This document shows, piece by piece, positions 28,103 to 34,949 of a stretch of 64,000 bases of DNA. The DNA comes from Chitinophaga japonensis. GTDB taxonomy: Bacteria; Bacteroidota; Bacteroidia; Chitinophagales; Chitinophagaceae. The stretch's first letter is position 1. Each line of letters opens with the position of its first letter. Below the pieces are notes generated by a model, which worked only from the letters and a program-made list of their open reading frames with translations, did no database searches and was not told the origin of the DNA. The stretch spans positions 856,326 through 920,325 of the forward strand of contig NZ_VLLG01000004.1 in NCBI RefSeq assembly GCF_007830125.1, given 5' to 3'. Both the position numbers and the translations under genes were made by a program.

Positions 28103-28158
28103 TTATATTTAGTAATCATATCTCCTACTTCCTATCTCTTACTTCTTACATCTTACTT
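27966..28158 (+). repeat. Inverted pair of heptamer arrays (GAAGTAA / CTTACTT word), partly coding
   Basis: The left arm (27966-28042) is eleven consecutive 7-mers such as GAAGTAA, GATGTAG, GAAGCAG and GATGTAA. It lies inside the adaptor gene and encodes its signal peptide on the minus strand. The right arm (28124-28158) is five 7-mers in the opposite orientation (CCTACTT, CCTATCT, CTTACTT, CTTACAT, CTTACTT) and ends 3 bp before the stop of the tolC-like gene. A related single array occurs at 46594-46656. Confidence 0.85.
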
Positions 28159-28161
28159 CCA

Positions 28162-29505
28162 TTATCTTATTTTCCCCATTGCCTTGTCCAGGTCCAGCTT
28201 GGTCATCAGCGTATTGAGCAGGGCGTTCACATATTCGCTCTGCGCCTGCCGCAGCTCGCTTTCAGCAGATATTACATCGAGGCTGGAGGATACGCCCTGG
28301 TCATACTTCAGCACAATACGGTCATACACGCCCTGGGTCAGCTCCATATTGGTTTCCTGGGTGCGCAGCAGCGCCAGGTTGTTGCGATACTGCGTGTAGG
28401 CGTTCTTTACATCCAATTGTATCTGCTGGCCCAGGTAGTTAAGGTCATTGATAGACTGCTGCAGGGTGATCTTTTGCTCATTCACCCGGTGCAGGCGTTC
28501 CGTACCGGTGAACAGCGGCCAGGACAGGTTAAGGCCTACGGCGGAGGTGCCGAATCCTCTTTTATACAGGTCGCCGAAGGATTCGGAAAAGTAGTTGAAG
28601 CCGTAGTTGATAAACCCGGTGAGCGAGGGCAGGTACTGCATTTTGGTACTTTTCAGGTTCAGCCGGTTCAGTGCTATCTGGGTAAGCTGCTGGCTGTATT
28701 CCACGCGGTCTTCAATACGGTAGTTCACGGTATCCAGCACCTGTGCCGGTGAAAAGTCCTGTACCGTTTGCGACAGTTGCAGGGAGTCCTCCTGCGGAAT
28801 ACCGGCCTGGAACTTCAGCAGTTCCAGGCTGTATGCCAGCAGGCGCTGCTGGTTTTCTATAGAAGTGACTACATTATTATAGGATACGGTAATACGGTCT
28901 ACATCCACCCGCTCTCCCACCCCGGCGTCATAGCGGGCTTTGGTATCTGCCAGGGTTTTGCGCAACTGGGCTTCGTTGGCGGCGGTAAGACGAATGTTCT
29001 CTCCGTTCACCAAAACGGCATAATACGCCTTCATAACGGCTACGCGGGTATCAATGGCGGTGCGGCGCAGGTTTTTCTCCGACAGCTCTTCATACACCTT
29101 TGCCGCTTTGAGGCCAATGAAATAATCGCTGTTGAAAATGGTCTGGTTCACCTGCCCCAGCAGGTTGGAAGTGTATTTGGTCCCGAACTGTACAGGTATT
29201 TTCTGATCCAGGTTACCATTAATAAAATCGGGGATCAGGGAGGTCTGCAATTTGAGGTTATCCTGGAAATTGCCGGTGATATCGGCGTGGGGCAGCAGCT
29301 TACCGGTGCTTTCCCGGATCTGCTCCCGGGCGTACTGCTGATCCAGCCGGGCATTCACTACATCACGCTGATGCTGCAGGGCGTATTGCACACACTCTTC
29401 CAGGCTAAACACGTGGATCACCTGCTGCAAAGAATCAACCTGTGCCTGTGTAGTGAAAATGCCCAGCCATATGGTAGTTGTTAACGTACATATGAAACGA
29501 CGCAT
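28162..29505 (-). CDS. TolC-family outer membrane efflux protein
   Basis: A 447-residue outer membrane channel for the RND pump encoded downstream. The signal peptide (1-22, ending TQAQ) is followed by two repeats of the outer-membrane-efflux-protein fold. Each repeat has long periplasmic helices with Ala/Leu/Gln heptads (TAANEAQLRKTLADTKARYD; AESELRQAQSEYVNALL) and a short beta segment. The sequence ends DLDKAMGKIR. First gene of the tripartite operon, 59 bp from the adaptor gene. The gap is occupied by a heptamer array. A promoter with an overlapping palindrome lies upstream. Confidence 0.93.
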   Translation of the reverse strand: MRRFICTLTTTIWLGIFTTQAQVDSLQQVIHVFSLEECVQYALQHQRDVVNARLDQQYAREQIRESTGKLLPHADITGNFQDNLKLQTSLIPDFINGNLDQKIPVQFGTKYTSNLLGQVNQTIFNSDYFIGLKAAKVYEELSEKNLRRTAIDTRVAVMKAYYAVLVNGENIRLTAANEAQLRKTLADTKARYDAGVGERVDVDRITVSYNNVVTSIENQQRLLAYSLELLKFQAGIPQEDSLQLSQTVQDFSPAQVLDTVNYRIEDRVEYSQQLTQIALNRLNLKSTKMQYLPSLTGFINYGFNYFSESFGDLYKRGFGTSAVGLNLSWPLFTGTERLHRVNEQKITLQQSINDLNYLGQQIQLDVKNAYTQYRNNLALLRTQETNMELTQGVYDRIVLKYDQGVSSSLDVISAESELRQAQSEYVNALLNTLMTKLDLDKAMGKIR

Positions 29506-29579
29506 AACGGATCTACTTTAGCGGACGAAGGGTATTTTTCAGAATAACAACATTATTGGAAAAAGGTTGAAGCGCTCGT

Positions 29580-29616
29580 ACTATTTAAATATAGTCAAAT
29601 AAACAGCAAAAAACAA
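29580..29616 (-). promoter_or_regulatory. Candidate efflux-operon promoter overlapped by an operator-like palindrome
   Basis: On the minus strand TTG (29616-29614), a 20-bp spacer and TATATTTA (29593-29586) fit the Bacteroidetes promoter pattern. A palindrome ACTAT-N6-ATAGT (29580-29595) covers the -7 element exactly where a repressor would block transcription. The leader to the tolC-like ATG would be about 75 nt. No regulator gene is adjacent, so the regulator would act in trans. The divergent DUF2157 gene shares this 149-bp gap. Confidence 0.4.
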
Positions 29617-29654
29617 TTTTTCACTACATTGTTGCATCAACCTAATCAGAAACT

Positions 29655-30704
29655 ATGCTGGAAGTTGACAAAAGAGAAGCCCGTTTACTGGAAAAAGCAA
29701 TTGGCGCCTGGCAGGAAGAGCAACTGATCAACCCGGAGCAGGCGCGGCAAATGCAGCAAAGCTACCAGGTACGGGAAGCCCATACGGAATGGCAGACCAT
29801 TACCCTGTATATTTTCATTGCGGCCATCTCCTGTGCATTGATGGCATTCGGCTCCCTGGTGCTGGATGAAAAGTGGATTGAGGTGCTGCGTAAAAAACTA
29901 TCGCTGACAGACAGCATCATTGCCGTCCTGTTTGCGCTGCTCACCGTATTCCTGTGCTACCGGGGCTACCGGTCCCGCCGGAAGCAGGAGCTGGCGCCGG
30001 GACAGCGGGCCTTTTCCCTGAACCGGGAGCTGTACTGGCTGCTGCCCATACTCAGCACCGGCGTAACGTTGGTATACCTGGGCAAAAGCCTGCAATACCT
30101 GGGCGGTAATTACGGCCTCTTCTGGCTACTGGCTACGGCCGTGTACGGCGTACTGGCATTAGCGTTGTCCTCACAGCTATTATGGATCGCTACGCTGCTC
30201 TGCCTGATACCCGCCTATGTAAAGCTCACCTATTTTGTTACCGGCGACGCCTCCTGGTTCCTGGGCATGAACCTGCCCTGCCGCATGCTGTTGCTGGCCA
30301 CGGTTATGCTGCTGGCGCACCGGCTGGCGCTGCCCGATAAGCGATACCGCGCGGTGCAGCATATTACCTGGGCGGGCGGCTGGCTGTTGCTGTTGCTGGC
30401 GGCGTGGCTCATCTCCATCTTTGGCAACAGCGGCACCTGGAGCGAGTGGCAACAGGTACGCCAGTACCAGCTACTCTGGTGGGTGGTGGTGTATACCCTG
30501 ATATGCGCAGTGGCCATCTGGCTGGGCATTAAGCTGAAGGATAACATGGTACGGGACATGGGCGTACTGTTCCTGTTGCTGGACCTCTATACCCGTTACT
30601 TTGAATACCTGTGGGACCGCACGCATAAGGGGCTTTTCTTTACCATACTGGCCCTGTCGTTCTGGTGGATCGGGAGGAGGATAGAGAAATGGAAGAAAGT
30701 GTAG
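29655..30704 (+). CDS. DUF2157 membrane protein
   Basis: A 349-residue predicted inner membrane protein of unknown function. The first ~55 residues are soluble and charged (KREARLLEKAIGAWQEEQLINPEQARQMQ), the DUF2157-type N-terminal helix pair. About nine hydrophobic segments follow, starting TLYIFIAAISCALMAFGSLV and ending LFLLLDLYTRYFEYLWD with a final IGRRIEKWKK basic tail. The LYTRYFEYLWD-like C-terminal block is common in this family. It is transcribed divergently from the efflux operon and converges on the metalloprotease gene 41 bp away. Confidence 0.75.
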   Translation: MLEVDKREARLLEKAIGAWQEEQLINPEQARQMQQSYQVREAHTEWQTITLYIFIAAISCALMAFGSLVLDEKWIEVLRKKLSLTDSIIAVLFALLTVFLCYRGYRSRRKQELAPGQRAFSLNRELYWLLPILSTGVTLVYLGKSLQYLGGNYGLFWLLATAVYGVLALALSSQLLWIATLLCLIPAYVKLTYFVTGDASWFLGMNLPCRMLLLATVMLLAHRLALPDKRYRAVQHITWAGGWLLLLLAAWLISIFGNSGTWSEWQQVRQYQLLWWVVVYTLICAVAIWLGIKLKDNMVRDMGVLFLLLDLYTRYFEYLWDRTHKGLFFTILALSFWWIGRRIEKWKKV

Positions 30705-30745
30705 GTGCTTAGCTTCCGCTTTTATATTCTTCATCACCTCTTCAA

Positions 30746-31975
30746 TTAATAATTGGGGAAAGCATAGAAAACAACACCATTAAAGTTCGTCCAGTAAGTT
30801 CCATAGCCGGCAATATTTGCAGACATCGAATAATAATGGTCCCCTCCGTACATGGAGCTATAATGCTCATAAATAGGTACAGTGCCGGGCACCTGCGTAG
30901 TGAAGGCATAAAATGCGATTCCTTCATATTGCCACCAGTTGTCGGGGTTGAGCGTACCCGTTGTAAAATAGTGGTCACTTCCCTGTTGACTGAAATAAGC
31001 CCTGACCGGCACGGCACCGTTTATAGGGCTTATATACGCCCTGAAGGCAACATCTTCCGAAACCCAATAGTCAAGGTTATTCACAGGTACCACCGACAGA
31101 TAGTGATGGCCCGGGTTACCGGAAGCCACAGTGTAGCCATATACGGGCTTCATATCTTCGTTATTGGGATAGGTTCTGTGTAAAGCTATTTTATCGTAAG
31201 CAGTAAATGGCCGATCGGTGTTGCTGGAGCAGGCCAACATCCAGGAGTTGGCAACCTTGTAATCAGGATTACCTGTGGGCGTGCCTTCAACAGGGTTGGC
31301 GCCGTCTCCGCCGGTGCCTTCATTACCACCGATACCACAACTGAAGGTCCGGTTCTGGTAATCTGTATGGCGGAAGCCGATCGCATGACCTATTTCATGG
31401 GCAATGGTAGTAGCCGCATCAGCGCGATGGCTGCCGCTATTGTAATAGTATGTGTTTAATCTTATCGGGCTCGCCGGGTCACCTCCCGACGGACCCCCCG
31501 CACTAAAGCCAAGTACATCGCTTACTTCATAAAATGAAAAGATATTGATGTCGGCGACGTCAGCACTGGCGGCTGGCTGAAAGGTTAACCCCAGGCGAAG
31601 TTGATTGTATCTTGCCAGTGCGGTATTGAAAGCGCTCTGCATATACGAGTCAAAGCCCGCATCCAGGAATACGCTAATCACTCTGGGCGTACCGGTAACG
31701 AGATTATTGGTCCTGTAATGTTCTACCTGTGGCCTGGTGCGGTCTTTCTCCTCTGCCAACCGTTCAATAGCTTCAGCAGTGAGAAAAATATCATATTCTA
31801 CCAGATAGCCGTCTTTGTACTTTGATAATCCTTCACTGGTATCGAAACCGGCGGTTTTAAGTTTCGAGATAATGTCGTCAGGCACTTTTTCCTGCTTGGG
31901 TCTTTGATTGTCCTTTCGGCATGAAAACAACAGTACAGCAGTCAGCATGGTGAACAAGGCAAGGGTTTTCTTCAT
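30746..31975 (-). CDS. M57-type (HEIGH) zinc metalloprotease lipoprotein with C-terminal Tyr/His repeats
   Basis: A 409-residue predicted lipoprotein (signal MKKTLALFTMLTAVLLFSC, lipobox LFSC at Cys19). The catalytic domain (about 85-265) carries the zinc motif HEIGHAIGFRH (HExxHxxGxxH), fitting the 'dual-action HEIGH' peptidases of Bacteroidetes. The last ~140 residues are repeats of the DUF5648-like kind: PVYGYTVASGNPGHHYLS, PVRAYFSQQGSDHYFTTG and PIYEHYSSMYGGDHYYSMS. Each repeat is followed by an aromatic Y/F-A-F/Y segment, probably a surface binding module. Probably cell-surface or periplasmic. Base use is less GC-rich than the efflux operon beside it. Single gene. Confidence 0.83.
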   Translation of the reverse strand: MKKTLALFTMLTAVLLFSCRKDNQRPKQEKVPDDIISKLKTAGFDTSEGLSKYKDGYLVEYDIFLTAEAIERLAEEKDRTRPQVEHYRTNNLVTGTPRVISVFLDAGFDSYMQSAFNTALARYNQLRLGLTFQPAASADVADINIFSFYEVSDVLGFSAGGPSGGDPASPIRLNTYYYNSGSHRADAATTIAHEIGHAIGFRHTDYQNRTFSCGIGGNEGTGGDGANPVEGTPTGNPDYKVANSWMLACSSNTDRPFTAYDKIALHRTYPNNEDMKPVYGYTVASGNPGHHYLSVVPVNNLDYWVSEDVAFRAYISPINGAVPVRAYFSQQGSDHYFTTGTLNPDNWWQYEGIAFYAFTTQVPGTVPIYEHYSSMYGGDHYYSMSANIAGYGTYWTNFNGVVFYAFPNY

Positions 31976-32100
31976 GTTTTAGGGTTTTGTGTGTTAAAAA
32001 AAGGGGGTACTATGCATATAGGGTTATTACTAATTACAAGGTTGGGGTGTTAATTCTTCCGGAAGTTAATGATTTTAATTGAGATAAAAAGTAATTATTA

Positions 32101-32131
32101 GCAAGGGGCTACCCGGCGGGCAGCCCCTTGC
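32101..32131 (-). terminator. Rho-independent terminator after terpene synthase
   Basis: Ten-base arms GCAAGGGGCT (32101-32110) and AGCCCCTTGC (32122-32131) pair perfectly. The 11-base interval can pair further through its GC-rich ends. On the minus strand the stem starts 4 bp after the terpene synthase stop and is followed by an A/T-rich stretch ending in a T run. Confidence 0.85.
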
Positions 32132-32135
32132 AAGG

Positions 32136-33113
32136 CTAAGCCTGGACATGTGTTTCCGGCGCCGGGTCCACCCGGTAACGACCGGTATCCAGCACGCTCC
32201 AGTCATAGTTGCCGGTGATCCAGGAACGCAGCACCGCCACATAGCGGGTCAGCTCCTGGTCCGTTTCGGCATCAAAGGAAGGCAGCAGCTTTTCCAGCGC
32301 CGCAAACAGCCGTACCTCCTCGTCGTGCATACGCACTGTTTCGTTAATGGCATCCTGCATGGACAGGCTGCGCTCCCGCATCAGCGCCAGCACCAGGTTG
32401 TGCACATCGCCCTGCCCGGCTTCCTTCCGGCAGGACATAATGTCGTTGGTCCAGCACACAATGTTATTACAGGCCAGGGCCAGGCGTTGCACCATGGCAT
32501 GTTGCAGTACCTGGTCCGGCAGGTGCACCTTTTCGCTGATCTCCACGAACTCCAGGTCCACGAACAGCGCGCCGGTATAAGGCCGCATGATTACGTAGTC
32601 TGCTACGGAAGGCGCCCGCTGTTCTGCCCTGTTACCGGCTTCCCAAAGGCAGGCCTTGAAATATTCCTGCATGCTGCGGATAAAGCGCTGGCGCCAGGCC
32701 GGGCGGCTCAGGGGCAGCAGCCGCTGCCAGATATCCGCGAGGGCCAGCGCAAATGCGCCGCCTTGTTCAGGTTCCGCTATCTCCCGGGTCAGTATTTCCG
32801 TGAAATAGTCGGTCACCTGTTGCAGGTTGGTCGCCTGCCGGCCCATCTGTGCTTCATCGCACTGGTCATCGTGCAGGAACAGCCAGGAGTTGAAGTTGCA
32901 AAGGATGCACAGTTCCTCGTAGCCGGCATTGGGAAAGGTCCTGGATACCAGCAGGGCGAATTTTGCCTTTCTGAAGCGGGCAAGGGCCTCCTCTGTTTTC
33001 AGCAGGCCAAATGTTTGCGCCCATAAAAGGTTTTGCTCGTTGGCAAGGTTGGCAAAACGGTTCATGAGGGAGGGGAACGGATATTGCATCCGCGGGAATT
33101 GGATCGTTTGCAT
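32136..33113 (-). CDS. Class I terpene synthase (cyclase)
   Basis: A 325-residue bacterial terpene cyclase that would ionise a prenyl diphosphate (farnesyl or geranylgeranyl) and cyclise it. The Asp-rich metal motif is LHDDQCDE (about 81-88). The NSE motif is complete as NDIMSCRKE (about 222-230). An Arg-Tyr pair near the C terminus (DTGRYRVDP) completes the usual active-site set. The effector Arg/pyrophosphate sensor region around MRPYTGALFVDLEF is also present. Chain length and product cannot be predicted. No P450, methyltransferase or prenyl transferase is adjacent, so the product may be a plain hydrocarbon or alcohol. Single gene with a strong terminator; it may share a transcript with the small upstream reading frame. 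Confidence 0.9.
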   Translation of the reverse strand: MQTIQFPRMQYPFPSLMNRFANLANEQNLLWAQTFGLLKTEEALARFRKAKFALLVSRTFPNAGYEELCILCNFNSWLFLHDDQCDEAQMGRQATNLQQVTDYFTEILTREIAEPEQGGAFALALADIWQRLLPLSRPAWRQRFIRSMQEYFKACLWEAGNRAEQRAPSVADYVIMRPYTGALFVDLEFVEISEKVHLPDQVLQHAMVQRLALACNNIVCWTNDIMSCRKEAGQGDVHNLVLALMRERSLSMQDAINETVRMHDEEVRLFAALEKLLPSFDAETDQELTRYVAVLRSWITGNYDWSVLDTGRYRVDPAPETHVQA

Positions 33114-33265
33114 GATCGTCTGTTTAATGGTTAAGAGAATCGGTTTAATTACAAAAGCAGGCTACGCCATGCGGCATAGCAGATGGCAGTTTTAGTTGGC
33201 ATTTACAGTAGGTAGTAGGCAATCAAAAGGGGGATCAGCAGGTATTTGTCGTATAGGAAATACCG

Positions 33266-33454
33266 TTATGTATGATCACCGTCCGGCAGTTTGGAAGTAA
33301 AGGCGATATTGCAACGTCCATCGATGGCCGTTGTATTCGTTTGCATATATGGTTTACAGGGCGGACTGCAGTGGTCATTCATTTCCTGGGACAGGCATTG
33401 TATTTCCATAAGAGGATCGTACTGCGGTGCAGGTGGTGCGTGAATAGAGTTCAT
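33266..33454 (-). CDS. Possible small Cys-containing peptide upstream of terpene synthase (unproven)
   Basis: A 62-codon frame starting ATG at 33454, on the same strand as the terpene synthase and 152 bp before it. It has four Cys (CLSQEMNDHC, PPCKPY, GRCNIAF), no hydrophobic signal and no family I recognise. The plus strand of the same DNA also has a frame of equal length, and no clear ribosome-binding site is seen, so it may be chance. The rest of the 635-bp gap (33114-33748) holds a GGAATTT repeat pair at 33608-33736 and AT-rich sequence around 33523-33600; I see no other gene in it. Confidence 0.2.
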   Translation of the reverse strand: MNSIHAPPAPQYDPLMEIQCLSQEMNDHCSPPCKPYMQTNTTAIDGRCNIAFTSKLPDGDHT

Positions 33455-33607
33455 ACGTGATAGTCATTTTCCGCGGTTGGAACCGCCGTTGGCAATAAAG
33501 CAGGGAGGAGAACGCAGGGTTAATTTTTTTTACTAAATCAGACCATTTCCCCCCGGGACATGCGTGATAAATTTACAAAACTTTTAGTTGAATTTAGTGG
33601 AACGGTG

Positions 33608-33736
33608 TAAATTCCAACATCCAAATCCCAAATTCCAAACTACCTGTAAGCTTCTGCATAAAAGCAGTCTACTGATAATTCGGGCGGCATGTGCCAATTT
33701 TGGAATTTGGAATTTGGAATTTGGGATTTAGGATTT
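33608..33736 (+). repeat. Inverted pair of heptamer arrays (GGAATTT word), second copy
   Basis: The left arm (about 33608-33640) is in the AAATTCC/CAAATCC orientation. The right arm (33702-33736) has five 7-mers in phase: GGAATTT three times, GGGATTT, AGGATTT. The arms are separated by about 60 bp. The array ends 12 bp before the ATG of the methionine sulfoxide reductase. Same word and layout as 9242-9433, 24 kb away. Confidence 0.8.
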
Positions 33737-33748
33737 CATATTTGCATT

Positions 33749-34237
33749 ATGGCAGAAGATCTTCAGATTATCAAAGGCAGTAAAACGGAACAATATGAAT
33801 CACTGCTACCGCAGATCAGGGCGCTCCTGGAGGGAGAACCGGACCTAGTGGCCAACCTGGCCAATGTAGCGGCAGCATTGAAGGAGCAATTCGGCTGGTT
33901 GTGGACAGGCTTTTACCTGGTGAAAGGCGATGAGCTGGTGCTGGGCCCTTTCCAGGGACCGGTGGCCTGCACGCGCATCCGTCACGGGCGTGGCGTATGC
34001 GGCAGCAGTTGGGCGCAGGCCCGCACGCTGATCGTACCGGATGTGGAGCAATTTCCCGGCCATATTGCCTGCAGCAGCCAGTCCAGGTCCGAGATCGTGG
34101 TGCCTATTATCCGGAATGGCGTGGTGACAGGCGTGCTGGATGTAGACAGTGAGCACCTGTCGCAGTTCGATGAAGTGGATGCGAAATACCTGGAGGCCGT
34201 GGTGGAGCTGCTGAGCCTGCAAGTTCCCAGCGAATAA
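33749..34237 (+). CDS. Free methionine-(R)-sulfoxide reductase (GAF-domain fRMsr)
   Basis: Reduces free methionine-R-sulfoxide in the cytoplasm, an oxidative-stress repair function. The 162-residue single GAF domain has the three family cysteines in order: GPVACTRI, GRGVCGSSWAQ and HIACSSQSRSEIVVPI. The GVLDVDSE strand follows. An upstream in-frame ATG at 33689 would add 20 residues of repeat-encoded WNLEF-type sequence, so 33749 (MAEDLQIIKG) is chosen. A methyltransferase gene follows after 34 bp. Confidence 0.92.
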   Translation: MAEDLQIIKGSKTEQYESLLPQIRALLEGEPDLVANLANVAAALKEQFGWLWTGFYLVKGDELVLGPFQGPVACTRIRHGRGVCGSSWAQARTLIVPDVEQFPGHIACSSQSRSEIVVPIIRNGVVTGVLDVDSEHLSQFDEVDAKYLEAVVELLSLQVPSE

Positions 34238-34271
34238 TTGCTTAATTTAGCTTTATAAATTCCTTCCTGTT

Positions 34272-34943
34272 ATGAAACAACCGGACGCTGTTATTGAAAA
34301 CCATTACCAGGCTTCCTATTTCAACGATTACCAGAGAAAGATCGGCGAGTTCGGAGGCATCGCCAACAAATTTAAATTTGCACCGCATATAAAACCAGGG
34401 GATGTGGTGCTTGATTTTGGCTGCGGTGGCGGGTTCCTGCTCAAAAACCTGGACTGCAGGGAAAGGATAGGCATAGAGATCAACCCCGTAGCCAGGGATT
34501 ACTGCAACGAAGTGAACAGGATACCCTGCTATGAATCGCTGGACGCGGTAAAGGACGAATCTGTGGATGTGGTTATTTCCAACCACTGCCTGGAGCACAC
34601 TACCAACCCTTTTCAATATGTTTCCGCATTGTATGAGAAGCTGAAACCGGGCGGCACCATCGCGATCGTGGTACCGCATGACAGCTACCGGACAAAGTGG
34701 AAACCGAACGACATCAATAATCACCTGTACAGCTTTAGCCCCATGAACCTGGGCAACATTCTCCAGGGCGCCGGTTTTAAACAGGTACAGGTCTTCCCTT
34801 TCCTGCACAAATGGGTTCCATATAGGTTCCGTGGAGCAATTTGCAAATATTTCGGCCACCAGGTATTCCATCAACTAAGCTGGTTGTACGGCCGGATAGA
34901 TAAACGCTCTGTGCAAATAAAGGGGATTGGAGTAAAAGGATAA
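34272..34943 (+). CDS. Class I SAM-dependent methyltransferase
   Basis: A 223-residue methyltransferase with motif I VLDFGCGGGFLL (about 47-58), the acidic EINPVARDYC after beta-2, and a late SNHCLEHTTNP/LKPGGTIAIVVPH pair typical of the Methyltransf_11/UbiE-like group. The acceptor is unknown. Its position beside the exopolysaccharide region and the short family length fit a sugar- or lipid-modifying enzyme, but that is inference. It converges on the type IX-secreted protein gene, with only 6 bp between stops. Confidence 0.75.
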   Translation: MKQPDAVIENHYQASYFNDYQRKIGEFGGIANKFKFAPHIKPGDVVLDFGCGGGFLLKNLDCRERIGIEINPVARDYCNEVNRIPCYESLDAVKDESVDVVISNHCLEHTTNPFQYVSALYEKLKPGGTIAIVVPHDSYRTKWKPNDINNHLYSFSPMNLGNILQGAGFKQVQVFPFLHKWVPYRFRGAICKYFGHQVFHQLSWLYGRIDKRSVQIKGIGVKG

Positions 34944-34949
34944 TTGCGC

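Noticed and set aside
32056..32065. Palindrome CTTCCGGAAG upstream of the metalloprotease gene
   Set aside because: Only 10 bp, no promoter box in register, and no second copy seen; could be chance.
33272..33460. 62-codon plus-strand frame opposite the possible small peptide
   Set aside because: No start signal or recognisable feature. Its presence lowers confidence in the minus-strand frame as well.
33689..33748. Upstream ATG extending the methionine sulfoxide reductase
   Set aside because: Repeat-encoded extension again; the GAF domain begins normally from 33749.
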